Source: Ottelia alismoides (lineage: Eukaryota; Streptophyta; Magnoliopsida; Alismatales; Hydrocharitaceae). Taken from it: 64,000 bases of DNA. The first letter of the stretch is position 1. Each line of letters starts with the position of its first letter. The stretch is from NCBI GenBank assembly GCA_037367405.1, contig JAZKJV010006050.1, positions 1 through 64,000 on the forward strand, in the 5' to 3' direction. Shown here in pieces: positions 30,861 through 42,780 of the stretch. Below the pieces are notes generated by a model that saw only the letters and a list, made by a program, of their open reading frames with translations, searched no databases and was not told the DNA's origin. The position numbers and the translations under genes are program-made.

Positions 30861-33800
30861 TGTCCCCTAGGACAGGAAGGTTTCTTTTGTTCAACCGGAA
30901 TAGATTTGAGAAAGACAAAATTAACGGCCAAGCAATTGTAGACTATGGATTGGAAAGGTGATTTTGAATGTACTAACCGATTTCTTATGACAAAGGTTCG
31001 GCAGTGGGTACATCACGATATGCAAAGAAATAGGGAAAAGTGGGGGCTATGACTTACTGAAGATAATGGAATCAGATGCAACGAGTGTTGTGCTCAAGGG
31101 AAAAACAACCAAGAGTCGAGGCTTATGAGTACCTCACCATATGAAGTATGTTCCAACCTGGACCCTGTGACAGGGATACAGAGATGTGAAGACTGCACTA
31201 CCCGCACCATATGAATTACTTTTACAAACATCCTGTCTACCCCCTGCTTTATTTTTCTCGAATATCTGAAGTTAAATTTAAACTGTGGAGATTTATGTTT
31301 TACATGGAATAAGTAAGTAGCGCTCTTTCAGATCATTATAGAATTTTTCATTATTTTTCTCTTAGCACCGGACTTGGAAAGGTTTGAGTTCATTGTCTGA
31401 ATCTCAAAATGGATTTATATATGCCAGTGCAAGCATCAATTTCCCTATTTGTTGTCATTTATATCATCTATAATTATGCTTTTGTCAAAACAATATGATA
31501 CATTTATTGCTATGTTAGTCATCATCCATTGCTATAATCTGATTTATGCATCTCTTTTGCAGTGGACTTTTCATCCATTCGTTTTTCACTGCAAACAGTT
31601 CTAATGGTGCAATGTATTGGCTTTTCCATGTGTGAGTGTTTCTTTATCTTTCACTTAGTTTTTACAAACATATTCTAACCCGTATTTTGTAGCTAACTGA
31701 TATACTTGTGATTTTGCAGGCCTGCTAATTTCTAAGAATTATTACATTCTATTCTACACAACTTCCTGGTCCCAATTATCACTTTCGTGAGGTGGCTATA
31801 TGCGAGTTGGTCAATACCTTAGCACTAATCAAGATGATTTCAACATATCCTAAATAGCAAAAATTTAAATCCTGACGTGAAAGATATTGTGGATTTTGTG
31901 GGAACATGAATGTAAACCGTGCGCTGTGACCTCAAGTCCATGGGGAACATAAAGGTGGAATGTACACATTCCACCTTTAACAGCCATCAATGAAACAGAG
32001 AAGCTTATTGATGCTTTGCTGGAATCATGAGGAATATCAGTTCAATGAGGAGAAGCATTGTAAAGGCAAACACGAGACTTTTATTTCTTCATTTAATGTG
32101 AGATTCTCCTTTCTCCATTTCTGCATTTGGTCTATCTTGTATGGTCACTGATCATACTATTCTCTCCCCAACAAATTGTACTCTTCTCTCCTCACCATCA
32201 CAACCATGGATACATCATGATGAGGAGAGCAACATTACTGCAAAAGTAATAGCACATGGAATGCCTTTATGAGGTAATATTTGTCTCCCTCATTCATATG
32301 CATCATTCCGAATTTCAAAATAGTTGTGATGGATATGTTGTAGACGTACACCTATATGATTTCAATTTGTTTTTCGTAGATTGTTTTTTGAAATCCCTCT
32401 TTATTGGTGGATATATCTTCGTCCATCATAATAGAAGTTGTGGTTAGTTTAACCTTAATTGTTATCGTGAATAAATACATAAGTATACATATGCATAAAT
32501 ACATACAAGCCCACGTGATATGACTTTGTTCATATCTACCTAATCTTGTTGATTTCGTTAAGGGGTAAAATATTTTTTAAATGTGCTTTTTTACATATGT
32601 ATCCAAGGAAATTTATACAAATACTATGCAGTCCTTGTTGTGCACATTAACATGTACACTTTTGTCATGATGTTAGCTGTGCTGGAAGGAATTGTTAGGT
32701 TTATTACATAACTATTGACATATTTAGGTTGTTTGTCCGTCATGACACACTAGGGTATATGCCATTTTTAATGTATTTATGTATGTATGCCTATATCTAT
32801 GTGTGTATGTATTCACATGCATTTTCAGAGAGTATATATGGAAAAACACATGTTCAAGTTTCTTGTGTAGGACTTCTACGATGCACCTATTAGAATTTGT
32901 TTCAAGAAGGCTTAAATTGAACAATCTGTTTTTTTTATACAGCAACTGGACTTCTACATTTTTTAGTTGATCAGAGCATTTAGTTGTCTTTTTGCTGCAT
33001 TGGCAAAATTTCATTGAAAGATAGGTCAATATCTAGAAAATGTAGAATTTTGTGTTTTGGAAATAACTAAACAAAAGTATTCCGTTGATCAGTCTGGATC
33101 AGTCCAGAGTATTTCAGATTACTATTTTCTTGTTATGATGTATGACATGATCAACATGCATCTAGATTACATAATATTTATGCATAATTTATGTGAGCCT
33201 ATTGTTTTACAGAGGGATTTCATCTTAGATAAGCATCAGATGGATACTGAAGCTGAAGCAGAGAAGAAGCAGCAAGAGCAAGGAGAAATCATGGAGGATC
33301 TTTTTATGACTACTCCTTGACCATTGAGGAAAAAAAGGAAGAGCATCTGTTGTTGCAGTGTTTCCTGAACTCTGAAGTGTTGGAGGTTCCTTCAATTAAT
33401 ATCGAAATCAAAGGCTATAATGAGATCTTGATCGACTGATGTGTTAATTATGTCGAAGCTTTATATCATATTCCAAGGTATTATAATTGCAGTTGGCTAT
33501 TGTTTTGATTAAATGACCATATTTTGTGCATTTGAATCTGATGTGTAGGTCAAGAACACTTGATTTGGTTATCAGATGCGCATATCTAGAGCAATTTATC
33601 TAATGAAGAGTAGAGGGTAAACATGAGCTCATGCTACCATGTTCTTTCTACGATCATTGGGAGTCTAAGATTTGATTGTCATTCTCAGACCTGATCATTC
33701 TACTTTCAAGGACTGAGCCTTGTGAGGTTATATTGAATCCTTAATATAAGATAATTGAATCCTTACTCAAGAATCGGATCTATATTGTGAATCTGATTGG

Positions 33801-34575
33801 CGGACTCCTGTAGTTTTACGATAATATCATTGCAAGCTTTTTGTCTGGAATTTTGTTCTGCCAAACTGTACCAGTGTCCCTGCCGTCTATGATTCATTAT
33901 TGATCAACTTGAAATGTTTGATGAACATATTGAAGGTCGTATAGTTCTTCTCTAGTAAAAGAGAAGATGCACCAAGAAAAAATTGCACCCGGAGATTAGT
34001 ATAGAGATTTCTTATGCATGGAGTTGCATAGGCTATTAATGGAACATCAACTTGATTGTTCAACTTGGAGATGTACCAAGTCAAAGTTGCCCAAAATAGG
34101 TCTTAACCATCGTTGTTAACACATGCTTTCATTTGCTAAATCAAGTCATGTGTTGTTCATTTTTGTTCCTTCAGCATTTTTCTCAAGGGGTTCTGAGCAT
34201 TCATGATGCATCGGATTTAAGAAAAAAGTGAGTAAGACAAAATTCCTTCTAAGGATTTTATACAGCCATGCCATAGCATTTCATACCATACAATCTATTC
34301 ATGTTGTCCTCTTTAATGCTTCAGAGGGACTCAATTAACCCTTTTCTTCTATCGTAGAGTCCTACAATTTGCTTTATAGCATAATATACTAATTTCCTCC
34401 TCCACTTTTTTGTGAGTAATGTCTACATGAGAAGTGGGACCAAAAAGTCTCCGATGAGTTAATTTTGTGACTGATTATGATCCCTTCTCAAAAATAGCAT
34501 TTTTGGGTAAGTTTAAGTATATCTGTTAGATGTTGGACATGTTTTCAGTAACTATATATTGCTCCATGTTTGCAG
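30861..34575. other. Interior of the outer CACTA, mostly non-coding
   Basis: AT-rich DNA with intron-like character: several tttgcag acceptors (for example near 31560, 31720) and T-rich stretches. A frame at 33057-33320 (plus) ends in an acidic block (TEAEAEKKQQEQGE) and a further stretch at 33310-33440 could be coding, but I cannot assign either. This may be intronic and exonic DNA captured together with the thymidylate kinase piece. Confidence 0.4.
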
Positions 34576-34833
34576 TATGCTGATGGAGGCCAAGCTAAGG
34601 AGTGGAACCTCCCTTGTTGTTGATCGATATTCATATTCAGGTGTTGCCTTCTCATCTGCTAAAGGTCTAGATATTGAATGGTGCAAGGTGCGATCATAGT
34701 GTTTATCCAAGTAAACTATTTCCATGAACTAATTGCCATCTCAGAAATGCTAATTCAAATACTCATATTGCAGGCATCGGAGTCAGGGTCAATAGCACTG
34801 GACCTTGTAATTTATCTTGATATACCACCAGAG
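34576..34833 (+). pseudogene. Captured thymidylate kinase gene fragment, two exons
   Basis: Two exons with clean splice signals: 34576-34687 (tttgcag before, gtgcga after) and 34774-34833 (ttgcag before, gtaaca after). They read [20 protein letters not shown] then [14 protein letters not shown], and ASESGSIALDLVIYLDIPPE. This matches the thymidylate kinase (dTMP to dTDP) region with the DR(Y/H) motif, the SG.AF..AKG segment and the DL.IYLD strand. The Walker A exon and the C-terminal lid exon are not seen. Being inside a CACTA element, it is best read as a transduplicated host fragment. Confidence 0.85.
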
Positions 34834-35599
34834 GTAACATGCACAATCCATTGTCTACAGTTAGTCTTGTATTTGTTTGAGAGCTTGTATCGATATCTAA
34901 CTCCTACATGTAAATACACACACTTCGGTTATAGTTTTGCACATGAATTTTTGAATTCTAATATTAACTTCTTCCTTGATGGCTCAAGGCATGGATGTTG
35001 GTGGAATATTTTTACCGAAAGTTGATTCTAATTATATTGGTGTGCGATCATCATTTTAATATATTCTTTTAGCAATGATACAGTTACGAGATGAATAATC
35101 TTGAACATGTGGATTGCTTGTTGGAGTATATGTATGGTTTGTAGAGGGAGTTCTGCCATTGATCTATATCCACTAATTCCATCTTAGTCCAATGATTCTA
35201 TCAATACATATCTAGTTGTTGATGTTTGTTTTACTTAGAAACTAATGCACTAATATTTGTAAGCTTGATTTTTAACTTCAAGTATATTGTACTCTATTTT
35301 TAACTTGATTTTTTTCCCTACAGATCATCGCCTAATGAGTGGTTATCAGAGGTTATAGTTGACGCTTACAAAGTCATGAAAGTTTGAAGATGGATAGAAT
35401 ACCCATTTTTGTTTCAATTTTGATGTTCTCACCATTTAGTTAGAAAGTGATTGTTCAATGTACTGTTTACCCACATCTTTGTATTGTACATGATTAATTT
35501 TTCATATCCATTGCCTCTTATTGAAATACCCATGCCAACCTTTAAAAACAGATGATGCCAATTTGCTTGTTAAAATGTATCATATGAAACAATTTTTTG
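34834..35599. other. Interior of the outer CACTA after the kinase fragment
   Basis: Intron-like AT-rich DNA; a ccctacag acceptor near 35320 precedes a short frame that I cannot match to thymidylate kinase. Confidence 0.35.
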
Positions 35600-35783
35600 G
35601 TGACAGATTGTCCGTCGCATAATAATATGGTGACGGATTATCTGTCACCAAAGTCTTTGGCGACGACGGTTTTGGTGGCGGCTATGCGGTGACGGAAAAA
35701 CTGTCGCCATGCATGAATCTGTCGCCCGAAACCATAAATCCGTCGCCATAGATCCGTCACCTAAAACATGTTTTCTTGTTGTG
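35600..35783. repeat. Right subterminal region of the outer CACTA
   Basis: Words of the type ggtgacggat, ctgtcgcc and atccgtcacc, in both orientations, leading to the terminus at 35783. The left end at 23640-23700 has related gacgga/ccgtc words. Confidence 0.75.
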
Positions 35784-36450
35784 CGTCCCTCCCCTCCCCA
35801 AGCATAACGATGTTTGGCTTATCCGTGCCGATATCCATGCTCTCCTCGTACACGCCGGCCTTTATCCACACGAACTTCCTCACCGCATTGTTGATCGGGG
35901 CGAACGCCACCGCCCCCCCACCGTCATGAAGTTCTCCGTCCCGTCCTTCGCCACCGTCACCGTCACCGCATCCGGGGGCGTCGGAGATGACGTGGAGGAG
36001 GTCGGCTACGGTGGGGCCGGAAGTGGAGGAGAGACCTTCTAGGCATGTGTTCTTGTTGGTGAGCACGGCGGAGAGGTGAGCGTGGACGTCGGAGAGGGAG
36101 AGGTTGGAGGTGGAAGGGGAGCGGAGGATGGAGGCGAGGCGAGGAGGGAGGAGAGGGTGATGCTGTGGAGGTCGGAGCAGTCCTGAAGGGAGCCTCTGAT
36201 GTGCTCAAGTATGTGAGGGGAGGGGAGCAGGTAGGGGTTGAGGTTGGTGGCTTCGGAGATGACGGATTGGAGGGAGTAGAGGGCGGAGGTGAGGAAGGAT
36301 GGGTTGAGGTTGATGGAGATCTTAAGGGTGGAAAGGCAGGTGGAAGGATGTGGGGTGGAGCTGCAAAGGTAGTGAAGGGTGGTGGTGGAGATGTGGGTGG
36401 TGGAATGGTTGTGGTGGTGGTGGGAGAAGAATGTGGTGGTGGGTGAGGAG
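35784..36450 (-). pseudogene. Pectinesterase pseudogene, 5' part (inhibitor domain and start of catalytic domain)
   Basis: From high to low coordinate: a C(S)STPHPSTCLSTLK-like segment (near 36320-36350), then LNPYLLPSPHILEHIRGSLQDC (near 36170-36250), NKNTCLEGLSS (near 36020-36060) and DLLHVISD. These are the four-Cys helical inhibitor-type pro-region of type I plant pectinesterases. Then VTVAKDGTENF (near 35940-35965) and FVWIKAGVYEESMDI...KPNIVMLGEG open the catalytic domain. At least two frameshifts (near 36130 and 35915). No convincing signal peptide or ATG; the 5' end near 36450 is approximate. The gene stops at the CACTA boundary and resumes at 23611. Confidence 0.88.
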
Positions 36451-37611
36451 GAGGAGGAGGAGGTGGGGGGGAGGAAGAGGACGCTTGTCGCTTGCTAGTT
36501 ACGAGTCTTATGAATCATGAGATGGTATGGCAAATGTAGAGATAGTTTGACAGAGGGAATGTTTGATAGCTGGTGGTGTTGTAATCTTCCTTAATTTTTT
36601 TATTTATATTTCAAAATCTAACTTTATAGATTGAAACTTGATTTAATGCTCTGCATACCCTTTAAATTTCATTTAAACTGTGATTATTTGCTATTTTATC
36701 TTAATCGTTGAAGATTCAGATCTTTTTTAAATGGAGTTTAGCATGCTTAGATCTTGACTGAGTGTCTAACCATTAAGATAAACTAGCAAATACTCATATT
36801 TAAGCAAGAATTGGAGGATATGTGGAGCGATAGTCTAAGATTCAATCTATAAGGTTGGATTTTGGAATCTAAATCACAAAAAAAGGGATTACAACACCTC
36901 TCTTGCAATCCTCCCTGCAATAGAGGATCCTCTTCCTTGATATAGTAGATCCCATTCCCCGAGAGAGTACGAATCCACTGACCCGTAGGGTTTCGTTGGA
37001 TGAGGATCAGATGATTTTTCGTAAGAGGTCGGGATGGTTGGTATGCATCTAAAGGTCATCCAATCGTCATCCAACAGATTCTTTACATTACATGTCTCCA
37101 AGACATAAAAAATGGAAGAGCTTTTTACACTTTTCCCCTTCAATATTCTGCAATTATGGATTTACGATTTATGTTTTAATGAAATTTACAGTAAAATCCT
37201 TTTGGTTATTATGCATATGCTCCTATTTTATCTTAGCGGAAATGTCAGGATATCAATACTGTGAATTTTGTAAGAATACATAAGTACAAATGTTATTTTT
37301 AAAATGATAAGGATATAAATGTAGTCACATAATCACATAGGGACACAAGTGTAAGGAACTCTTTATTAATTATATGATGTTAATAAGCAAACAAGTACTT
37401 ATAAAGGGGCATTTAAACTCAGCAGAAGATAAAATATTTGATGAAAGAATATGGGATCACCCCCTATTGATAGTCAACATACTTTAATAGAAATTCTTAT
37501 ATTCTTAAATTAATTTATCAAGTTGAAGGTCAAAGGGGATTCTCATCCACCACGAGATCAGATCAGATCAGGTGGGCAAGAGGAAGAACAACATCAATGT
37601 TGAGCCTGTCA
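36451..37611. other. 5' flank of the pectinesterase pseudogene, no gene seen
   Basis: AT-rich. Minus-strand 36480-36520 could have carried the signal-peptide start but has a stop. No transposon ends recognised except the Copia start at 37612. Confidence 0.4.
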
Positions 37612-38063
37612 TGTTGAATTTTATCCTGTGAAGACTGATTTGTTGAGTACAAGTGGAGAGCATTGCTATGTGGCTGATCTCCCTCCTTCCTTCTGATTGG
37701 TTGAGAGCTCTTGGGCTGGATTACTGAGGTGTCTGATCAATTTCATGCATTTTAATTGGCTTGGAAGTGTTGGGTTGGATTACTGGGATGCTCAATCCAC
37801 AATCATGCATCCTGATTGGCTGAGAGCTGATGGTGGGGATTGCTGAATGCTTGGTATTCTTTTGTTGTACTATAAAAGGAGCCTTGTGACACCACATATT
37901 GTATCTCAACATCATTCAAGCAATAGTAGAGAGAGTCTAGTGTGACAAGTAGATTAGGCACGCTGTCTAACCATTATAAATCCTTGTCTTGTGCAATTGT
38001 GTGTGCATTCTTCTTCGATCGTGGTTCTAGTCTTGTGGTGCTTGATTGAATCCGTCCCCGACA
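37612..38063 (+). repeat. 5' LTR with TATA box and 59-bp tandem repeats
   Basis: TGTTGAATTTTATCC...CCCCGACA. Three tandem units of about 59 bp are marked by (g/a)attgg at 37695, 37754 and 37814. The TATA box tataaaa is at 37871-37877. Also present in the 3' LTR. Confidence 0.92.
37871..37877 (+). promoter_or_regulatory. TATA box of the LTR promoter
   Basis: tataaaa downstream of the tandem units in the 5' LTR; the matching place in the 3' LTR reads tataaat. Confidence 0.65.
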
Positions 38064-38065
38064 AC

Positions 38066-38077
38066 TGGTATCAGAGC
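38066..38077 (+). other. Primer-binding site for initiator tRNA-Met
   Basis: TGGTATCAGAGC, two bases after the 5' LTR. Confidence 0.93.
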
Positions 38078-38105
38078 GAGGTTCGGAGATCAACCTCTAT
38101 ACGTA

Positions 38106-38880
38106 TGGTGGAAGAATCGAAGGTCAAGATCGAGAAGTTCAATGGATCGAAGTTTGCGTTATGGAAGATGCAGATTGAAGATGTTTTATATCAGAAGATC
38201 TCTATCTTCCGATCGAAGGGAAGAAGTCCGAAGCCATGAAGATGATGAGTGGAAGGTCCTAAACCGAAAGGCTCTAGTAACGGCAAGACTCGACCTTGTT
38301 CCATCGGTGGCCTCAAATATCGCAAAGGAGACGACGACAATGAATCTTTTGAAAACTCTTGAAAAGATGTACGCGAAGCCATCCACATCAAATAGGGTGT
38401 ATTTAATGAAGAAGCTTTTCAATTTAAAGATGAGTGAGAACTCCGTAGTGGCTTCACACTTGAATGATCTGAATAGTATCATCAACCAGTTGGAGTCTGT
38501 GAAGACGTGATTGATGATGAGGTAAAACTTTTCTACTTTTTTCAAGTTTATCTGATAATTGGAATGCTTTAGTTGTAGATGTTAACAACTCCTCTTGTTC
38601 TGCAAAGTTGAAGTTGGAGGATGTTGCTGGTCTTCTTCTTGGAGAGGAGGAAGAAGCATGAAAAGCTACAGGAACCAAAAGCATTCAAAGGGAAAGTCGG
38701 TAAGAGGAAGATCCAAATCCAGAAATCCGAAGTCCGTGGTCTGCTGGAACTGCAGTCAAAAAGGGAATTACAAGACAGAATGCAATGCCCCGAGAAAGCA
38801 GAAAGGAGAAAATGACAAAGGTAAGAACACTGTAAATCTTACTGACGATGATGATAGCAATGCCTTAATACGTGTTGCAG
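38106..38880 (+). pseudogene. Tnt1-like gag, frameshifted
   Basis: Starts MVEESKVKIEKFNG, then FALWKMQIEDVLYQK, the usual N-terminus of this Copia lineage. A shift near 38210 moves to the frame with VTARLDLVPSVASNI and VYLMKKLFNLKMSE, another near 38500-38600 leads to the zinc knuckle CWNCSQKGNYKTEC (about 38745-38790). Gag forms the particle; the CCHC knuckle packages RNA, here with the fixed His replaced (CWNC...YKTEC). Confidence 0.85.
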
Positions 38881-38892
38881 ATGCTCGAAGTG

Positions 38893-39130
38893 ATTCCTGA
38901 ATTATGGACTCGGGTGCTTCATTTCATACCACTCCATACAGAAATATCCTCCAAAATCATGTGAAAGGTGATTTTGGAAAGGTATATCTGAGCGATTGTG
39001 AATGTTGCAATATAATTGGAAAGGGAGACATTGACATATCCCAACCTAATGGTGGCTTCTTGAAATTGAAGAATGTTAGACATGTACACAAACTAAAATG
39101 GAATCTCATATTTGTTGGAATCCATCAGAA
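38893..39130 (+). pseudogene. Tnt1-like protease
   Basis: MDSGASFHTTPYR at about 38904-38943 is the aspartic protease active site (DSGA). The frame then runs through GKGDIDISQPNGGFLKLKNV. It connects to the gag end with a stop at about 38900. Confidence 0.85.
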
Positions 39131-39229
39131 AGTGGTGTGGTGAGATCATTTGATTCAGATTCATGGAAGATGTTAAAGGGATCATTGATCCCTGCTCCAG
39201 GTAAGAAAAAAGGAACCATGTATATTGCA

Positions 39230-39304
39230 TCTGGCTCATATGACAGAATAAATGTTACATCATCTGGGTGTGATGCTGACACCTGTCATAGGCGACTTGG
39301 TCAC
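39230..39304 (+). pseudogene. Tnt1-like integrase, left piece
   Basis: Reads DADTCHRRLGH, the first His pair of the integrase zinc-binding domain, and is then cut by the insertion at 39305. TSD gtcac at 39300-39304 and 42202-42206. Confidence 0.85.
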
Positions 39305-42201
39305 TGATGAAACTCGATTTCATCATCTTAATTTGCAGATCTTAACCCCCTAGCCTAGACTAATGTCAATAAAAATCATATAGGACAATGTATATACCTG
39401 AGTCTTAGAATAAATTAAAAATATTAAAAAACAACAAAACTAAAAATCATAGTGTTTTTATACCCTTAAAAACGCTCATAAAAATATGTGTCCCTTTATT
39501 TGACCCCGTATGCATTTTCAGTCAACATGAAACTTGTAGATCTCACCGAGATCTGGAACTTTCATGTTTTGAGTTTTCCAAATTCGCCCTTTCTCCTCCT
39601 TTTTCATGCATCTTTGTCTGAATAACCTGATTGGGCTACGTGGCTCTTTCTGGTTGAGCCATGTGTCCCGCATCTCCTCGCGCCACATACCCTCCATCAT
39701 CCGCTCGTTCCCTCCTCTAATTTCCACCATCAGATCATCCCCAGATCACATCACATCCATCCGCTCCTGCCTTTCTCTCATCTCGCCACGTGTCTCTTTC
39801 CACCACCGCCCGATCGATCTAAAGCGCCTCACATCTTCACCGTTCATCTGCGCTTTGATCCTAGCCCTCCGATCCATCTCCAGATTGAATCTGGATCGCC
39901 CGTCTCCACCAACATTCCTCACGACACGTGGCGCTCTCCTTGGCCCTCGATCGTTCCTCCATCGATCTGATCGGGACCGCCCACTCGCGCCCATTTCGTA
40001 ATCCAATGGTGGAGACCTCGTCTCCTACCTCCAACCACTCCTCTCTCCCACGTCTCACATCTCGTGCATCCATCGCACCCTTCCCATTTTCGCAACCGCC
40101 TCAGCCACCCTTGCCACTCTCCGACACCCCACGACCAAAGCCCATCCTTCTTCTTCCTCACGGGGACCCATTCTCCCCACGATCCCCTCACCTTCGCTCC
40201 GTATCTTCCACGAAAACCACGTCGGCCATCATATGAACCTCCGATCTTTCGCCTTCAAATAACCCTCGCCACCGCCAAATCCCATGGTCCACCTTAATGA
40301 GGGGCTCCGCCCAGCACCACTCCTCCTCCTTGTGATAGGGGGAGGACAGATCGATGGCGCCAAGACGACGGTGCCTCCGATGTCAACCCCTTACCATGGT
40401 AGGCCATGTCTTCGGTGCTCAACCACCAACGAGCTGCCCCCAGTCGCCGCGGGGGTCCACCAACGACCAGGGCATCTTCTAGAAGCCTACACATAGGCTC
40501 TCGAACTGCCATTTCTCCAGGTAAGCTCCTCTGATCTTCCCTTGTATTTTATTCTAATTTCTCTGAATTTATTAGGATGATCCACACATGTTCACCCTCC
40601 ATGGTTCATCCCTCGAGCTTCATTCCGCTTCCACCATCCTCGCGCTCACCTCCACATACCTTCTCGCTCCTCCGCAACCCTAGACGGCTCCGCCTCCCTC
40701 TTCTCCAAGCTCGCCGGAGAAGACGACCGTGCCACCCAATTCTTCGCCCCCACATGGCCCCCATCTCACTTCACTCCGCACACACTTTGCACGAGCACCA
40801 TGCTTCGACTATTTGGACTAACACTGCATGCACATTCATCAATGACCGGAGCCTTCGTCGGAGCAAACTTCGCGAGCTCCATCTCCGACTATGGTTTGAA
40901 GTCATCTCCTTCCAGATGGTCCAGAGGCTTCTCCTCGCTTCGACGATTGCACTAGAACCTTCAGGGATTCTAACATAGCAGCTCGATAGACAGGAGACGA
41001 TGGCGGAGATCCTGGGATGTCGTCGGAGCTCGAAACGCTCCGCCACCCCTATGACGGAGGGAGAAGAGCCAGAATGTACACGTGTCATTGGATGGCATCC
41101 TCCCCGTGTCCATCCAACGACCCGTAGTCTGCCATGTCACCTACACCGTGCAAATTACAGGCATCGTTTGATTGCAAAGATCGGATGGTTCTAAAGATGC
41201 CACGTGTCTTCACCGAACATGCCTCCGAGCCACAGCAGAGCCTCACCCGAACCTCCCGCCACGCTCCGAGTCTGAACCGGTGCACGAGCCACCTCCGAAC
41301 CTTCACCGACCGCTGACCCTGGCTCACGTGTTCCGTCATGTGTGGGGCTGGAACTTTTGCAAAAAGGCCCCGCCCATGTTCTTCAAATTACATTCAGGTC
41401 TACTCGCACATGCAAACCATGCGTGCTTGGGGTGAAATTGCAATCAACCCCTCTGGGTTTTGATAATTGCAATTCTACCCCCGCGTGTGTGGGTAATTTA
41501 TAGGATAGTCCTCGCGCTTTATTTTATTTACACTTAGGTCCTCTCATGGGCCTGTTTGTAGTATTTGTTCTAGATATTTTTATCCTTTTTTCTTGCACTT
41601 ATGCTCCTGAGCTCTTTTGTTAATATCTTGAGCATCCGAGCTCCGTTTGAATCGATTTTGGTCTCGTTTTGAAGCTAGCTTAGTTATCTTTCTGATGGCA
41701 TGATTGATTTCATGTGTTTGACACTCTGAACTTTGATGCTTCATTTTAATAATTAAGTGTCCCTCGTGTAATGTTTTTCATGCCTTAAATTGATTTATCA
41801 ATGGAACTTGATTCATGATTCGGACTTGAAATTGACTACTGTTTAATGGCTCAAATATTTTTGTCTAATTAGGCCATCTTTACATCATCATTATGTCACA
41901 CGGTAAAAAAAATCAAATAAAAATTGTATGTCTGCATGTGTCTGCATCGTTTGCATATCTGTGTACATCGACCTATGAATTTGTAAATGTAACACTTAAT
42001 CTAAATAATATGACTTTGGATTCATATTTAAGAGGCGTGTGTCCCTGAGTTTGACCTTGGGCTTGCTCAAGTAAAATAAAAAATCGACCGCTTTTGATTA
42101 GTCGATGAATTTTCAAGTGGTTTTTGATCGACTCAAATTTGTCTGACTGCAACGAACTCGTTAATTCGACATAATTAAAAGGGGAATATCCGGGTTTGTC
42201 A
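39305..42201. mobile_element. Probable 2.9 kb solo LTR (Gypsy-like)
   Basis: Starts TGATGAAACTCG, ends GGGTTTGTCA, with perfect 5-bp duplication gtcac on both sides. No internal gag-pol and no repeated ends within it, so a solo LTR left by recombination fits best. Composition is uneven: AT-rich ends and a GC-rich middle (39600-41400) whose many overlapping frames look compositional. Long LTRs of this kind occur in Gypsy elements. Other long elements with TG...CA ends cannot be excluded. Confidence 0.7.
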
Positions 42202-42206
42202 GTCAC

Positions 42207-42780
42207 ATGAGTGAAAAGGAAATGGAGATCATGCAGAAGAAGGGAACGCTGATAGGATTGCAGACTGTTGATCTAGACTTTTGTGAAGATTATATCTTGG
42301 GAAAGCAGATAAAAGTCAGTTTCACAAAGACTGCAAGACTACGAAAGACTGAAAGACTAGAGATGGTTCATACATATGTATGGGGTCCATCTCAGGTAGC
42401 TTCTCTTGGCAGATCTCATTATTTTATTATTTTCATTAATGACACGACTAGAAAATCGTGGGTTTATTTTATCAAATATAAATCCAATGTGTTTGAGACC
42501 TTCAAAGTGTGGAAGGTCTTAGTTGAGACTGAGATATGTTTAAAGTTGAAATGTCTCAAGTCAGACAATGGAGAGAATACAGTAACGAGGAGTTTGAATC
42601 CTACTGTGCTAAGAATGGGATCAGGAGACTGAGAACGATCCCGAGGAAGCCCAGGAAGAATGGTATTGTTGAACGCATGAACAAGACTCTTCTAGAACAT
42701 GCGAAAAAGCGTGAGGATACATGCAGGTTTAACCAAGAAACATAGGGCTGATGCAGTGAATACAGCTACTGCATACTTAA
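42207..42780 (+). pseudogene. Tnt1-like integrase, right piece
   Basis: Continues after the insertion with MSEKEMEIMQKKGTL. It then has the catalytic core with YVWGPSQVASLG, YFIIFINDTTRKSWVYF (second block), CLKSDNGE near 42556-42579 and RKNGIVERMNKTLLEHA near 42650-42700, with the catalytic Glu in VER. One frame change near 42560. Confidence 0.88.

Larger units (their letters stand above)
23615..35783 (-). mobile_element. 12.2 kb CACTA element inserted in the pectinesterase exon
   Basis: Left end CACTACAACAGAAACATG at 23615; right end, read on the minus strand, CACAACAAGAAAACATG from 35783 (a decayed CACTACAAG terminus). The 3-bp duplication cgt is at 23612-23614 and 35784-35786. Subterminal tgacgga/gtcgcc words lie at 23640-23700 and 35600-35765. 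Removing the element rejoins pectinesterase codons in frame. No transposase of its own is recognisable. It contains a second CACTA (24261-29929), a LINE ORF1-like fragment and a thymidylate kinase fragment. Strand is arbitrary. Confidence 0.88.

Noticed and set aside
36165..36446. Gly/Val-rich plus-strand frame
   Set aside because: It is antisense to the pectinesterase inhibitor-type domain, whose minus-strand reading has real motifs.
39518..41435. Many frames of 60-133 codons
   Set aside because: They overlap on both strands inside the probable solo LTR and match no family I know.
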